From: Mauremys mutica
Taxonomy: Eukaryota > Chordata > Testudines > Geoemydidae
Assembly: GCF_020497125.1 (NCBI RefSeq)
Contig: NC_059082.1
Location: 65,426,948-65,490,947 of the forward strand
Direction: 5' to 3'
DNA: 64,000 bases
Part shown: positions 44,754 to 55,719 of the stretch, piece after piece
Layout of the letters: every line of letters starts with the position of its first letter
How positions within the stretch are numbered: position 1 is the stretch's first letter
The notes under the pieces: model-generated
The model's database searches: none
Told to the model about the DNA's origin: nothing
What the model saw: the letters and a program-made list of their open reading frames with translations, nothing else
Program-made: the position numbers and the translations under genes

Positions 44754-45526
44754 TAGTGCTACCAATAGCTACCAATACATCACATTTGTACAATTCTAAA
44801 TTCTTATCTTGGAAATTTTCTTTGCTAGAGTGTTCCAAGACAAAATCAGTTATGATGTTTATATGATGATAGCCAAACAACTGGAATGTTTATGATTATG
44901 AGCAAACCATTCCTTCCAAAGGAAAAGGCAACATTCTTGGGGCATGAAGATTCAAAACAGCTGTGAAAACTCTTCAAAGGCGAGGTTTGCTATGAGTAGA
45001 GCCCCCCTCCTAAACTGCATTGATCTCAGTATTGCTGTTGAGTCTGTCTCTTGATTTTGGTACAGTAAGTTTAAAGTAAATGTGCTTCACTCAATATATT
45101 TTTGTCTTTTGTAATTGCAGAACAAATTGCAAGCATGAAAAGCTCTTGTACAGCTGTGTATATATAGTGTGCAAAACAAATACTGGGAAATGTACATTTG
45201 TTGTTTTTAACCAAGGTAAAATGGGAACTCAGGAATCAGGATTGTAAAACTGAGCAGGAAATAATATTGTAACTTAACCCCACAATTGCTGTAGGTAGCA
45301 AGCTGAGCAGTTCCTTTTTTTTTTAAATATATTTCACATACAATTAAATAGTGTATTCTTTTTCTAAATCTGTTACAGGAACTCTAGCATAATGCTGTGA
45401 GTTTTACTTAGGTACTTGGTTTGAATACAATATCTGCGTAATGAATTCATTGGTAATATTGTTCCAATTCATGAATGCTGAAATGAAATACCAGATCTGG
45501 ACACCCTGCAAGGGGAAGAGGACATG
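44754..45526. other. AT-rich non-coding DNA, no gene seen
   Basis: No reading frame or repeat end was recognised. Confidence 0.5.
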
Positions 45527-45924
45527 TGTAACAGTGTGCTAGGAGCCTAGAGCTACTCCAGCACTCTGCTCACAAAGGTACTAGCTCTTTGTCCCCCAGT
45601 GGATTCAGTTAGTGGGATAGATGCTCATTGCTCTTAACCTCCTGCTGAATTAAGCCAATCAGCCCACCAGGTGGGAACAGTTAGACAGGAGGGAAAGGAG
45701 GGATTGGGGAGGGAAGCTGGTCTGGGCCAAGAGATACAGGATGGTGAGATTTTGCCCTCTCCCTCCCCAGAGAGTGGGCTAAGGGGGAAGTTTACTTCCC
45801 CTTGTGCATTGCTGCACAAGGCTATATAGGTGGAAGGGACTTAATAAATAACACACTGGTGCTTAGAAACTCCAAAGTGTCATGCCTATGTGTGGTGGTC
45901 CAAGGGGTGCAGAAGGTAGTTACA
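45527..45924 (+). mobile_element. Probable solo LTR (398 bp)
   Basis: It starts TGTAAC and ends GTTACA, a matching inverted pair as in retroviral and gypsy-type LTRs. In order it has a CCAAT-like 'aagccaatcagcc' (about 45653), a TATA-like 'ctatatagg' (about 45822) and AATAAA at 45843-45848. That is the promoter and polyadenylation layout of an LTR. No flanking duplication of 4-6 bp was found and no internal genes adjoin it. Confidence 0.6.
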
Positions 45925-46736
45925 GGTTGAGAGATGTCAGCTTATATGTGAATTTCAAATTCTGGAGTTTCAATCTGCATATGTGAAGCTGAATAACTTT
46001 GTAGTTTGGATACAACTCTAATTCAACTTGATTCTAGGGCTTACATTTAACTTGATTTGATAAATTCTTCTGTTGAGGGGGCTAGATGAAACTGGAAAAT
46101 TAAAAACAATAGCAATTGAATCCTTGATTAAGCTGATTTTTAAAAACATCTCAATAGCTGAGAGGCCAAAATTCTAGGTTAAGAATACCTAGAACCACAG
46201 TAGTGTTCAGAAACTGTACTTAGGATGGGATCCCATTGTGAATGGAACTGCACGAACACATATGGGGACATGGATTTTGCCCCAGAAATCTTACAATCTA
46301 AGAAATAGCAACATAGATGATTAGACCACAGTACTTTGGAGATGGATACACTGAATATCATTCAGTCTACTGTGTTGGGCACATTCCAGTTAAGACTGTA
46401 AGGCCAAGATTTTCAAAACTTACTTGTGATGTTTGGATGTCCATCTTGAGGGGGAAAAAGGGGCATGACTTTCCAAGGGTAGGTGCTCCAGTGTGTCAAG
46501 TTGGACACCTAAAATCACTTTTCAAATGGGGAAAAAAGGAGGAAGAATTCTGCTGTGCTCTGGTTGAAGTGAAATGAGGGATGGACATGTAAATATTATT
46601 GTAACGTTAAATTTTACATTAAGAATATTTGAGAAATTAAAATAAAATTGATGCATCACTCTGTACTTATTTATATGCCACAGCATTTATATAATGTGTC
46701 TGGGAATGCTCATTGACATTATCAAGATGCCACACA
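45925..46736. other. Non-coding DNA with an ancient repeat fragment
   Basis: Around 46420-46530 is wording of the 'aagattttcaaaacttactt' and 'ggacacctaaaatcactttt' kind, a decayed palindromic interspersed repeat also seen near 1100-1300. Nothing else was recognised. Confidence 0.45.
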
Positions 46737-46744
46737 CCATAAAC

Positions 46745-47043
46745 CAGGGGTAGGCAACCTATGGCACACATGCGAAAGGCAGCACGTGAGCTGATTTTCA
46801 GTGGCACTCACACTGCCCAGTTCCGGGCCACTGGTCTGGGGGGGGTCTGCATTTTAATTTAATTTTTAAATGAAGCTTCTTAAACATTTACTTTACATAC
46901 AACAATAGTTTAGTTATATATTATAGACTTATAAAAGAGACCTTCTAAAAATGTTAAAATGTGTTTACTGGCACATGAAACCTTAAACTAGAATGAATAA
47001 ATGAAGACTCTGCACACCACTTCTGAAAGGTTGCCAACCCCTG
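46745..47043. mobile_element. hAT-type MITE with CAGGGGTnGGCAACC ends
   Basis: The left end is 'caggggtaggcaacctatgg'. The right end reverse complements to 'caggggttggcaacc'. A perfect 8-bp duplication, 'ccataaac', lies at 46737-46744 and 47044-47051. The 299-bp AT-rich body is non-coding. Confidence 0.93.
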
Positions 47044-47051
47044 CCATAAAC

Positions 47052-50000
47052 TATCTAACAAGAGGCCTGATACTTGCATAAATTTTATTCTTTTTAAACT
47101 GATTCTACTTTAAATGTCCTGTTGTGACAGAAATCTTTACCACATTAACCTAAAGAGAACCTACAGAGGGGTTTAAAAGGAAATATGCATAAGTTTACAA
47201 AACTGGAAGTTGCTCTTTTTTTCTTTTCTTACTATGAACTGAAATATATAGGCACTTACAGCCAAAGTATTTGGCTTGGGAAAAAATGAAACAGGAATGC
47301 TACTGCCTACTGAATATGTACTTGTAAATTGTGTCACTGTAGATCAGTATTTTCACTGGGATCTGGTCTAGACTGTGGGCCAGATTCTCTGCTGGCCTAA
47401 TGTCAGTGGAGTTGTGCCAGAGGAGAATTTGGCACAGCAATTCTACCATTTATCGTTACATTATCAGCAGTGGAGATTAGCAAAAGCTCTGCAGCTAACA
47501 GCCCCTTGGTTCAATGGGAGGGAAAGCTGGCAGGGTGATTGAGCAGCCGTTGAATATACCACTTGCTTCTGCCAGAGGCTGCCAACCTTCAGGGCCTATC
47601 TGTTCTCCCAGACCTTCAAGGAGGGAGGTGGGCTTGGAGAGTAAGGTGGCTAAGACCAGTAGTGTTTAAACATGAACAAGCAATTGTTTTGAACAAGGAA
47701 AGAGCGTGATGCAAGGGATGTGGTTTAATTAGGCTACAACTTCATGAACTTAACTCATCTAGGAACTTCCAGCAATAACTAGTACAGTGCCGATCATCAT
47801 CCCTTCCTGTACCAGACATGAAGAACCCCAGCACCATTCCCTAGCCTTCCAGTTCCTCTTTATAAGAGAGCCAATCCCCCTATGGAACGAGTACCTGCAT
47901 TGGACACCTGTCACAAGTGGTGACAGCAGGGAGCTTGGCTCCCCTCCCTCTCACTCCCAGTCCTGTTCCCAGATAGCTAACTGTCAGCCAAAAATGTATC
48001 CACTCCCCCATCAGAAGGATATACTCCATCGTCCTGAATGATCCAGGTACCAAATAAGATATTTTTGGCGGGTTAATACTGACTCTCCCCTTTCCAAATG
48101 CTTCATGTCTTCTGGCCTTGTCAGCCCACAGAAGTCTGGCAGCTCCCTGCCATATCCATCACTGCAGCATTTCAGAACCATTTTACAGTCACTCCTGGTG
48201 AAAGGTCTTGGATCTGTCCTAAATCTCTCTTGTGTCCTGATGACTAAGTCAACTCACTAACAAAATCCCAGGGGATTTCATCCAGGTGTACAATAATTTC
48301 AGGCGTCTGCTTCCCAGCTGCTAAAGAGTATAAGATGAACATCAGCTGGTCCCTGAACATCTTTTGCCATTCCAACTCAGATTTGCATCACCATGGAGGC
48401 CCAGCTGTGAATCACCAGGGGAACTGGCTGCTTACGTGTGGGCCCAATGCATGTAGATCCAAACATCATTCCTTCACTCCTCAATCCATACCAGTTCACA
48501 GCTACCCCGCCACTGAGGCCCAGCAGTGAACTTCCAGGGGAACCAGCCACCTGCCTGCTGGACAAATGCACACTATTATGCCTGCACGTCCAGTTACTGG
48601 ATTCTGTGACCTGTTCATGTGATTCTGAAGAAAGGAATAAGTAGGAAGAGTTTAGCACATAAACCACTGATTCATCAGTGGGGCCAGTGAAAGTGAGTGA
48701 GGGTGGGGGAGAGTGAGTGCTGGAGGGAGTGGGGGTGGAGTGAGTGGAAGGTGGTGCCGCAGGGAAGGGGCAGGGCCTCGGGGAAGGCGTGGGGCAAGAG
48801 CGTTTGGTTGGCAACCCTACCACCATCCCTTCCCGACTCCTGAGGGGAGTGGGCATTAAAGGAGCCCCTACCTACCTGCTTTGAGATTGCCGGGGTTGTA
48901 GTGTGTGAGGAAAGATTTGAATATGTTCTTTGGTATAAATGTACCTATAGAGATTTATAGGCACTTTGTTTAAAAACTTAAATAAATAAAATGAATTATT
49001 CATTCATACTGTTCAGCTTAAAGGTTTGGGATCTCCTATATATTTGATCTCGTGCTTCTTCTTTGCTGCTCCTTAGATGCTCCAGGATTTTTAGAAGTCA
49101 TTAGGGAAGAGGCCCTGCTGTGTGCTCCAGGTAGTGAATTTGCATTATTCTTGAGCAAACTATTCTCTGAGCTCATCTAGTGTCTCCCCACCCCCATCTC
49201 CTTTTTCCTCTTCTGTTTTTTTTTTCTGCTATACCTTTGTCTTGGCCCTCAGAAATGAAAGGAGTATACAGGGTTATTAGCATTTACATGCAGTCACAAG
49301 GGTGTTTTGCCTGGATAAGGGATTGGATCCAGTGTGTCCTTTCTCAATCAGTGTAATGTAATGCTGTTCAAATGAGCTGATTCACAACTCACTTGACAAA
49401 ATACTTAGGCCCCAATCCTGCATGCAGCTCTGCCTGGGTGTGTAAATAATATTTACAGAGAGCACTGATGGAATTGGGGCCCTAAAGGCGTCTCGTGGGA
49501 CACACATCATTTCTGCTGATACAGTGTTCTATTTTGTGCATTTTTAGAGTATTTGTATTTTATTGGAAGGGTCATGCCTATGAAAATAGACATTTTCCTT
49601 GCTTAGGGGCTTATTGACTCCTACTTAATGTCACAGTTCTCTGTTTTGTATTCCTGAGTGTTCATTTTTATTGCATGATAAATGATTATTTATTGGACCT
49701 AGTTGAGATTGCCAGACTCCTGCCTCCTTATGATCCTTGTTTCAAACCTAAATTTATTTATCAGTTCAAGTTTCCTTATCTCTTTCTCTGTAGTGATGCT
49801 GTGGACTCATGCTTCACTAGCCTCAACTTATTGTTATGGCTAAGTATATGATAGTCAAGTTGACTTACGGTATGTAATTAGTGAGGCAGGCTGAGACACA
49901 TCATTCAAACGATTGTCAGGCAAAGTATTCACACAGAACCCCTGGAGCTATCCCACGTGTTAGGAGCTTGATGCCGTTTCCTGTGGAGCCAGATGGTAAA

Positions 50001-51379
50001 TTGTACGCAATCCATAGTTACGGTCCATGTACAATGAATGAATATGCTTGTGCTGAACAGAACATTCCACAGGCTGCATTACAGCCTACATCCCTTCACT
50101 TTTGCTGTATTTTATTCCAAATTTTATTTAAGCTACTACATAGTGATCATCATTACAACCTCCCTCTGATGTCATTAGAGTGCAAATAAGTCAAGACCCA
50201 TGTTCACATCAAGCATCATATACTTAGTACTTTGTTAAAGCAAGGAAGCAGTTAAAGCTGGGCAACAATTGAACTGTGAATTTGTCAGCTGCTGCAGTTA
50301 CTCTGAAGATATCAGGCTGTCACTGTTGGGGCGGATATATGGCTACAAGTATATTGCAGGTTGTCTTGACTTATAATAAGTGATGTGCCCCTGGCATGAC
50401 TGACAGCAGCATGAGTAAGGCTGATGAACCATTTGGGTGGTGACATTCTGACATTCCCCTGAGCAAATGCAACAAGAACAGCTGCAGTGGTGCTTCCCAA
50501 TGGTAAATAAAATCTACAAAGTGTAAGAGAAATAAAGAGAACCCCAACGAGGCACTGAATAGTTCGAAATCATTTTAAACATTAAAATCCCCACACAATT
50601 TCACTTCAAAATTGCTGAAGACCTAGCCCCTGCCATGTGTCAGCTAAGATCCATGTGTAGGATATAATTCTCCCCCTTCTGCCCCCCCTCCCGTTTTTCT
50701 TCCTTTGGGCTCAACCTCTCATTTCAATTTAGTTTCCTTTCCTAATTTCTTCCCCTACTCATAGATTTTCTCTCTGACTCCACATGGAGCTATGAAATGA
50801 CGTTCAGGGCTGGACCAGCTAATGAAAATAGCATCCCACTGCTCTTGCTGCCCCTGAAAGCCAGTGAGCAGATTCTCAAGCTGGGGCAGCCCACATAACA
50901 GCCATATCCTTGAGTCACATTCCACATCTTTCTTCAGTGTGGGTTTATTAAGCAAAAGAATATACAAACGGCTCTAAATAATACCAAATGCTTAGGGACA
51001 GGGACCTTTCCAGCTTTCCACTGCTGGGGAGAGGGAGGGCATAGCCTACTCTTTTGGTAGCCCTTCCTTGCTACTGTGGAGAGCCCCACCCCTGGGTCCT
51101 TCTCTGATTTTTTGGTCTCCCTATATGGATAATCTTTATTTATAGCAGGCACTGCTTGCAGCCTATAGTCACATGATACCTGTTGTGCTCCCCGAATGCA
51201 GTCCCTCAATCTTAAAGGGCCAACCCTTGGAACACACTGTAGGAATACATGCATGCACTCCAGAACCTGGGCCCTCTTACATTTCCCAAGTGCTTTTGGA
51301 CCCATTCTAAATTCCCCTGAAGCCTTGAAAAGACTCGCATTGACGTCAGTGGATTTTGTATTGGCCCTGAGTGCCCAAG
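47052..51379. other. Mostly unassigned non-coding DNA
   Basis: No gene is recognised. A short palindrome lies at 47382-47433 ('gccagattctctgctgg' against 'ccagaggagaatttggc') and another at about 49409-49483 ('ggccccaatcctg' against 'ggaattggggcc'). A GA-rich tract occupies 48680-48800 and ends near 'ggttggcaaccctac', possibly one end of a hAT-like element whose partner end was not found. Confidence 0.4.
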
Positions 51380-51384
51380 CATCT

Positions 51385-51560
51385 TTTTAATAGATTTTTA
51401 AGGCTAGAAGGGCATGTGGTGGTCTAGTCTGACCTCCCGCATACCACAGGTTATGGACTTCCCCCCCCCAGTGATTCCTGCATTGAGTACAACAATTTGT
51501 GGTTGCATCCCTTTTTTAGAAAGACATTCATCTGCTATGGTGATCAGCCGCAGACCATGT
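51385..51560 (-). mobile_element. CR1-like LINE fragment
   Basis: 'ctagaagggcatgtggtgg', 'tctagtctgacctcccgcat' and 'agtgattcctgcattgag' match wording typical of CR1-derived repeats in sauropsids as I remember them. It is short and without a clear coding part; orientation is tentative. Confidence 0.45.
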
Positions 51561-52257
51561 GGGAAAATAGCTGCACTAGTGAACCCATCCCGACAATACT
51601 TCACATCTTCATACCAGTCCAGTGACCTTAAATAGAAGAGACTATCTTTAGAACGGCCAAATAGAAAATGAAAAGGTACAGGGGAGGTAATGATTCAAAG
51701 TCCCAATTATATGATCACGTAGCATTTCCTGCAGAACTCCTTATTTATCACAGGAAAAGAGAAAATTCAGAAGTGCTATTGTACTACATGACGCTCTTTC
51801 TTTCTTTCACTGAAGATGTCTTTTATGTTATATAAGACCATTTGAATCCTCTGAACAAATCTCTAAAAATCCTAATAAAAAATTGTAATACAGTGTAGCT
51901 CAGGCTGGGATCTGACACATTCAGGAGAGGAAAAAGTGATATTAAAATAGATTTAGTACTGAGTGGGAGCTAATCTTGATATCAGATGACATTAATAATA
52001 TAACAGAATTCGCTGTGCAAGTTGGCTTCAGTGGAGCTCAGCTTTCTAATTGAAACCTTCCAAGAAAATTGCACCAAGTCATCAAGGTGGTTATTTTAAA
52101 CCACTGGAAACAAATCAAGGCACTGAGCAAATATCAGTGTACAGGCATCCAAAGTGGTATATTAGATTAAGCTGTTTAAATGAATGTTGACTTGTGCTTG
52201 TTTAAAAATCCTGAGGTTCTATTTTAGTACGTTTAGGATAGGGCAGGTAAAACTATG
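51561..52257. other. AT-rich non-coding DNA, no gene seen
   Basis: About 700 bp between a CR1-like piece and a small hAT MITE. No reading frame, RNA gene or repeat end was recognised. Confidence 0.5.
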
Positions 52258-52265
52258 AGTTAGAG

Positions 52266-52419
52266 CAGAGCTGTAACTACACATTTTAGTGCCTGGGTGA
52301 GCAGGCATGTTTACGCCCTCTGCAGTTTTTTCATGGCATTTCTCCACCCCATTTTTCCATCCCCATGGCTTTGTGCCCTGGGCAGCTGTTCCACTTGCCC
52401 CGCCCTGGTTACAGCCCTG
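52266..52419. mobile_element. Short hAT-type MITE
   Basis: The left end is 'cagagctgtaac'. The right end reverse complements to 'cagggctgtaac'. The flanks 'agttagag' (52258-52265) and 'agctagag' (52420-52427) agree at 7 of 8 bases. It is 154 bp and non-coding. Confidence 0.8.
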
Positions 52420-52429
52420 AGCTAGAGTA

Positions 52430-52490
52430 TCATCGCAGCAAGTCCTTCTTTTACTTCCTCAGTGCTGACAGTGGACGGTTCTCCTTGGGG
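52430..52490 (-). mobile_element. Stray fragment of the LINE at 54000-55480
   Basis: 'gcagcaagtccttctttta', 'cttcctcagtgctgacagtg' and 'ggttctccttgggg' repeat almost exactly the sequence at 54645-54702, which lies in the reverse-transcriptase-adjacent coding part of that LINE. The similarity stops abruptly on both sides. Confidence 0.8.
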
Positions 52491-52704
52491 GGAAAGGGAA
52501 TAATGATTACTTGGTATAGATATTAAAAATATATGCTGCATCCATTTTATTACATTCTAGCATCTTTTAATCAAAGCCTCTAGTCTATATCCTGCTGCCC
52601 ATTGGCAGGATGGGTAGCAACCATCTACTTTATTTCAGATACAGTGGCCAGAGAACATTTTTAAAATATGTTAAAGGCAGCTAGACAGAGAATGGGGATC
52701 AATT

Positions 52705-52985
52705 ATTCTCTGTGTTCACCACAGATAGGACAAGAAGTAATGGGCGTAATCTGCAGGAAGAGAGATTCAGATTAGATATTAGGAAAAACATTTTGACTAC
52801 AAGGATATTTAAGCACTGGAATAGGCTTTCAAGGGAGGCTGAGGAAACTCCATCTTTGGAGATTTTAAAGAACAAGTTAGACAAAAACTCATCAAGGAAG
52901 GTCCATCCTTAGTGCAGGGGGCTGGACTAGATGACCTTTTAAGGTCCTTTCCAGCCCTGTCTTTCTGAGATTCTATGAGATGAGC
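52705..52985 (+). mobile_element. CR1 LINE 3' end
   Basis: It ends with the CR1 signature 'ggctggactagatgacctt', 'aggtcctttccagccctg' and 'gattctatgaga'. Upstream, a 66-codon frame (52712-52909) includes 'ERFRLDIRKNILTTR' and 'HWNRLSREAEETPSLEIL', the usual end of the CR1 second protein. The copy is 5'-truncated. Confidence 0.85.
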
Positions 52986-53409
52986 TGGAGATGTTGTTGT
53001 TAAAGTCTGATCATTTGCAGCAGACATTTTGGATCCATTTCTGAAAAAGATGAAACCCCCCAGGATTCTTTGTAAACTGTTTTCAGTTGAAACGTTGTAT
53101 TTTGCTTCTGCTCAATGGATGTTAATTCAATGGAAAAGCAGCCCATGGAGTGGCTCAGTCAGTGTAGTGAAGCAAAGATGAAAGGCAGGATTTCACAAGA
53201 CTGTCTAAAACCTGAACTTTGCCTGGTAGAAGTTTGAAGTGATGGTACTGCTAACACTTACCTATGTAAAAATCTTTAAGACTGCTAATACCTCCTACCC
53301 CCCCCCCCAAAAAAAGTGGTATTGCAGAAAGACTAGTGCACCTTCACTTGGTGATGACTGTTTTGTCCATCATCATTACTCATCTAACTTTCACCTTCTC
53401 ATTCAGAAA

Positions 53410-53662
53410 CACGCAGAGCCGTCACAGTGAAGCACTCTGGGATAGCTCCCTGAGGCCAATACCATCGATTTGTGTCTGCACTATCCCAAATTCAACCAGC
53501 AAAGTCAATTTTAGCGCTTCTCCCCTTGTCGGGGAGGAGTACAGAAGTCTATTTTAAGAGCTCTTTAGGTCGACGGAATGGGGTTGGTTGTGTGGACGCA
53601 TTCATTTTTAAATTGACCTAATGCGGCTAAATTCAACCTAACCCCGTAGTGTAGACCAGGTC
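53410..53662 (-). mobile_element. PIF/Harbinger left-end fragment
   Basis: Read on the minus strand it begins 'gacctggtctacactacggg'. It continues with 'gtactcctccccgacaagg' and 'ggtattggcctcagggagc', the order seen at the left ends of elements B and C. The copy is truncated near 53410. Confidence 0.8.
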
Positions 53663-53689
53663 ATGGTCTAAATATACTTAATCCTACCT

Positions 53690-53757
53690 CAGTGCAGTGA
53701 GATGGACTAGATGCCCTCTTGAGGTCCCTTTCAGCCTACATCTGTATGATTCTATGG
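53690..53757 (+). mobile_element. CR1 LINE 3' terminal fragment
   Basis: 'gatggactagatgccctctt', 'gaggtccctttcagcc' and 'tgtatgattctatgg' form the CR1 terminus. It directly follows the Harbinger fragment. Confidence 0.8.
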
Positions 53758-53959
53758 TTATAGTGCGGAAAATTACCAGTGTAAAGTTACCCTTGTTTTC
53801 TTATGGTTATTTTGTCCAAATATTTATAGGGCTTGTATATTAGAATTTTCTCTATTCTTAAATTTTAAACAGAAAACATTAGAAAGAATAGTATATTTAT
53901 CTTCAGGCATTAATTGTCTTTCCCAAAGTTATGCCCTGAGGTCTAGATGAAGAAAAGAG

Positions 53960-55480
53960 ATTTAATTCCAACTAAACAACTGAAACCACAAATAGAATAT
54001 TCTTCCTTTATCCTCTAAGTGGATGCCACAAATATTTACCCACCTCAGGGTTGGCGCAAGTATAGAACCTTGTGATAGCCCATTGTTTATGATACAGAAT
54101 GAGCTGATCTTACTACCCAGGTACCCCCAGAGGCATCTGTTACTCAGCATGGTCCACAGCAGGCAAAGTGTTTGGTAGCAAGGTATAATTTTAGTAAATT
54201 TCAGCATCATGCCCTTAATCCATACAATATCGTATGCAGATGACAGGTCAACAAATATTGTGCCAGTGTTTTAGGGTTTTTTTTAGCCAGCTTCAATGTG
54301 AGTTGTGAGTGCCAACACTTGGTCACAACAACTATGTTTTGGCCAGAAGCCTGCCTGTTCGACAGGGATAATTGGCTCAGTAAAAGGGCATATTCTTTTG
54401 AGAATGATACATTCAAGAAGTTTATAGGTCGTACATAGTAGAGAAATTGGCCTATAGCATTCCAGGGGGCTTTCCAGGCTTTGGAATGGCAATTATCATT
54501 GCTTCACGCCATATTTTGGGGATCTGTACTGTCCTTAAGGTAGCGGAGTACAATGTTGCTAGCCATTGGAGTTCTACGGGGATGAGCTGGTGGAGGAATT
54601 CTGGTGGAATACCTTCAAGGCTTGTAGCCTTCCCTTTTATCATCTCAGCAAGTCCTTCTTTTACTTCCTCAGTGCTGACAGTGGAAGGTTCTCCTTGGGG
54701 AAACTGATCCAAGTGTTCGGTAGAGTTGTTGATACACTTCTCTTCTTATGTGTTTATCAAGTGACCCTTTTGTGTTCTCCACCAGTTTGGATGGATTTTT
54801 GGTGGCCATTACTCTGTGGGATTAGTGGCCCCAAGATGTTGTAGTAGTGTCCAGGCTCGTCAACTTCAATGTGTAAAATCAAGGTTTTGCACACAATCAA
54901 ACCAGCACTGGTGTCTTGCTGTGTCCAGGGAGTGTAGCAAGGCTTTTGCAGTATGAGAGTTTCTGGTCTGATTGTATTGCTGCAGCAACTCCTGCATCTC
55001 TCTCATCCAGCAGGGAGAGTGCTTTTTCTGGAAACCTCGGGGAATGTTTTTCTTTCCTGCTACTTTCAGGCACCCTGCGAACCGTTAATAGCATTCCAGT
55101 CTCGCTGGAATCCTTGCAACAGTTATCTCAGCTGTCTGTTTGTAGGTATCCCAATCAGCTTTAGCAAAATTCCATTGTGGTACCTGTTTCAGAAAGAACA
55201 CAGGAATTTTGATGCCCACGTAGATCATTATAGGCCTGTGTTGGCTGTTTTGGAAATGCTGATAGTAATTCATGTGTTACGATGAGTGTGTTACCACTTT
55301 GGTCTTCAGACGTGAATGTTAGGTCTGGGTTGTATCCACGTTGCCAGTGGCTTGAATGGAATGTTGATTGTTTTAGTTCGTAAATTAGTTGTAAGTCTCG
55401 TGCTGATATCCAGTCCATGAGATCTTTGCCATCGGTTTCATTTGTTTTATAGCCCCACATAGTGTGGTGACTAAAATTAC
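53960..55480 (-). pseudogene. Non-LTR retrotransposon with endonuclease and reverse transcriptase, broken
   Basis: Reading on the minus strand from 55480 downward: an apurinic-type endonuclease part ('NFSHHTMWGYKTNETDG', 'GYNPDLTFTSEDQSGN', 'NSQHRPIMIYVGIKIPV'), then a linker, then the start of the reverse transcriptase ('PKIWREAMIIAIPKPGKP', 'ECYRPISLLCTTYKLLE', 'PVEQAGFWPKHSCCDQVLAL') and 'INNGLSQGSILAPTL'. The segment with the catalytic YADD is absent. Several frame changes and stops separate the pieces, so it is inactive. It is an APE-type LINE; I would place it near the jockey/CR1 group but cannot assign the clade. The endonuclease end is cut at about 55480 by GC-rich repeats. Confidence 0.82.
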
Positions 55481-55599
55481 CTGCATAGATGCATGGAATA
55501 GGAAGTGGAGCAGAGGTGAGCTGGGGGGGAGTGGTTCCTCTGCCCCCCCGGTTACTTCCTGCGGCTCTCCCTGTGCCCCCCAACCGCTGCAGCTCCGCT
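55481..55599. repeat. Fragment related to the foldback element at 44212-44745
   Basis: 'ggagcagaggtgagctgggg', 'gttacttcctgcggc' and 'tgtgccccccaaccgctgc' follow the order seen at 44518-44610. Neither end of the parent element is present. Confidence 0.55.
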
Positions 55600-55719
55600 C
55601 AGGGCTGGCTCCTGGCTTTTTGCGCCCCAAGCGCAAAAAAAAAGGAGCTGGAGTGCCACCCCTTGGAAAGTGCCACCCCAAGCACATGTTTGGAGTGCTG
55701 GTGCCTAGAGCCGGTCCTG
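55600..55719. mobile_element. Short MITE with CAGGGCTGGCTC ends
   Basis: The left end is 'cagggctggctcctgg'. The right end reverse complements to 'caggaccggctctaggc'. It has wording 'tttgcgccccaagcgcaaa' and 'ggtgcctagagccgg'. The ends are hAT-like, but flanking 8-bp sequences do not match, so it may have inserted with, or been cut out of, a larger repeat. Confidence 0.6.
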
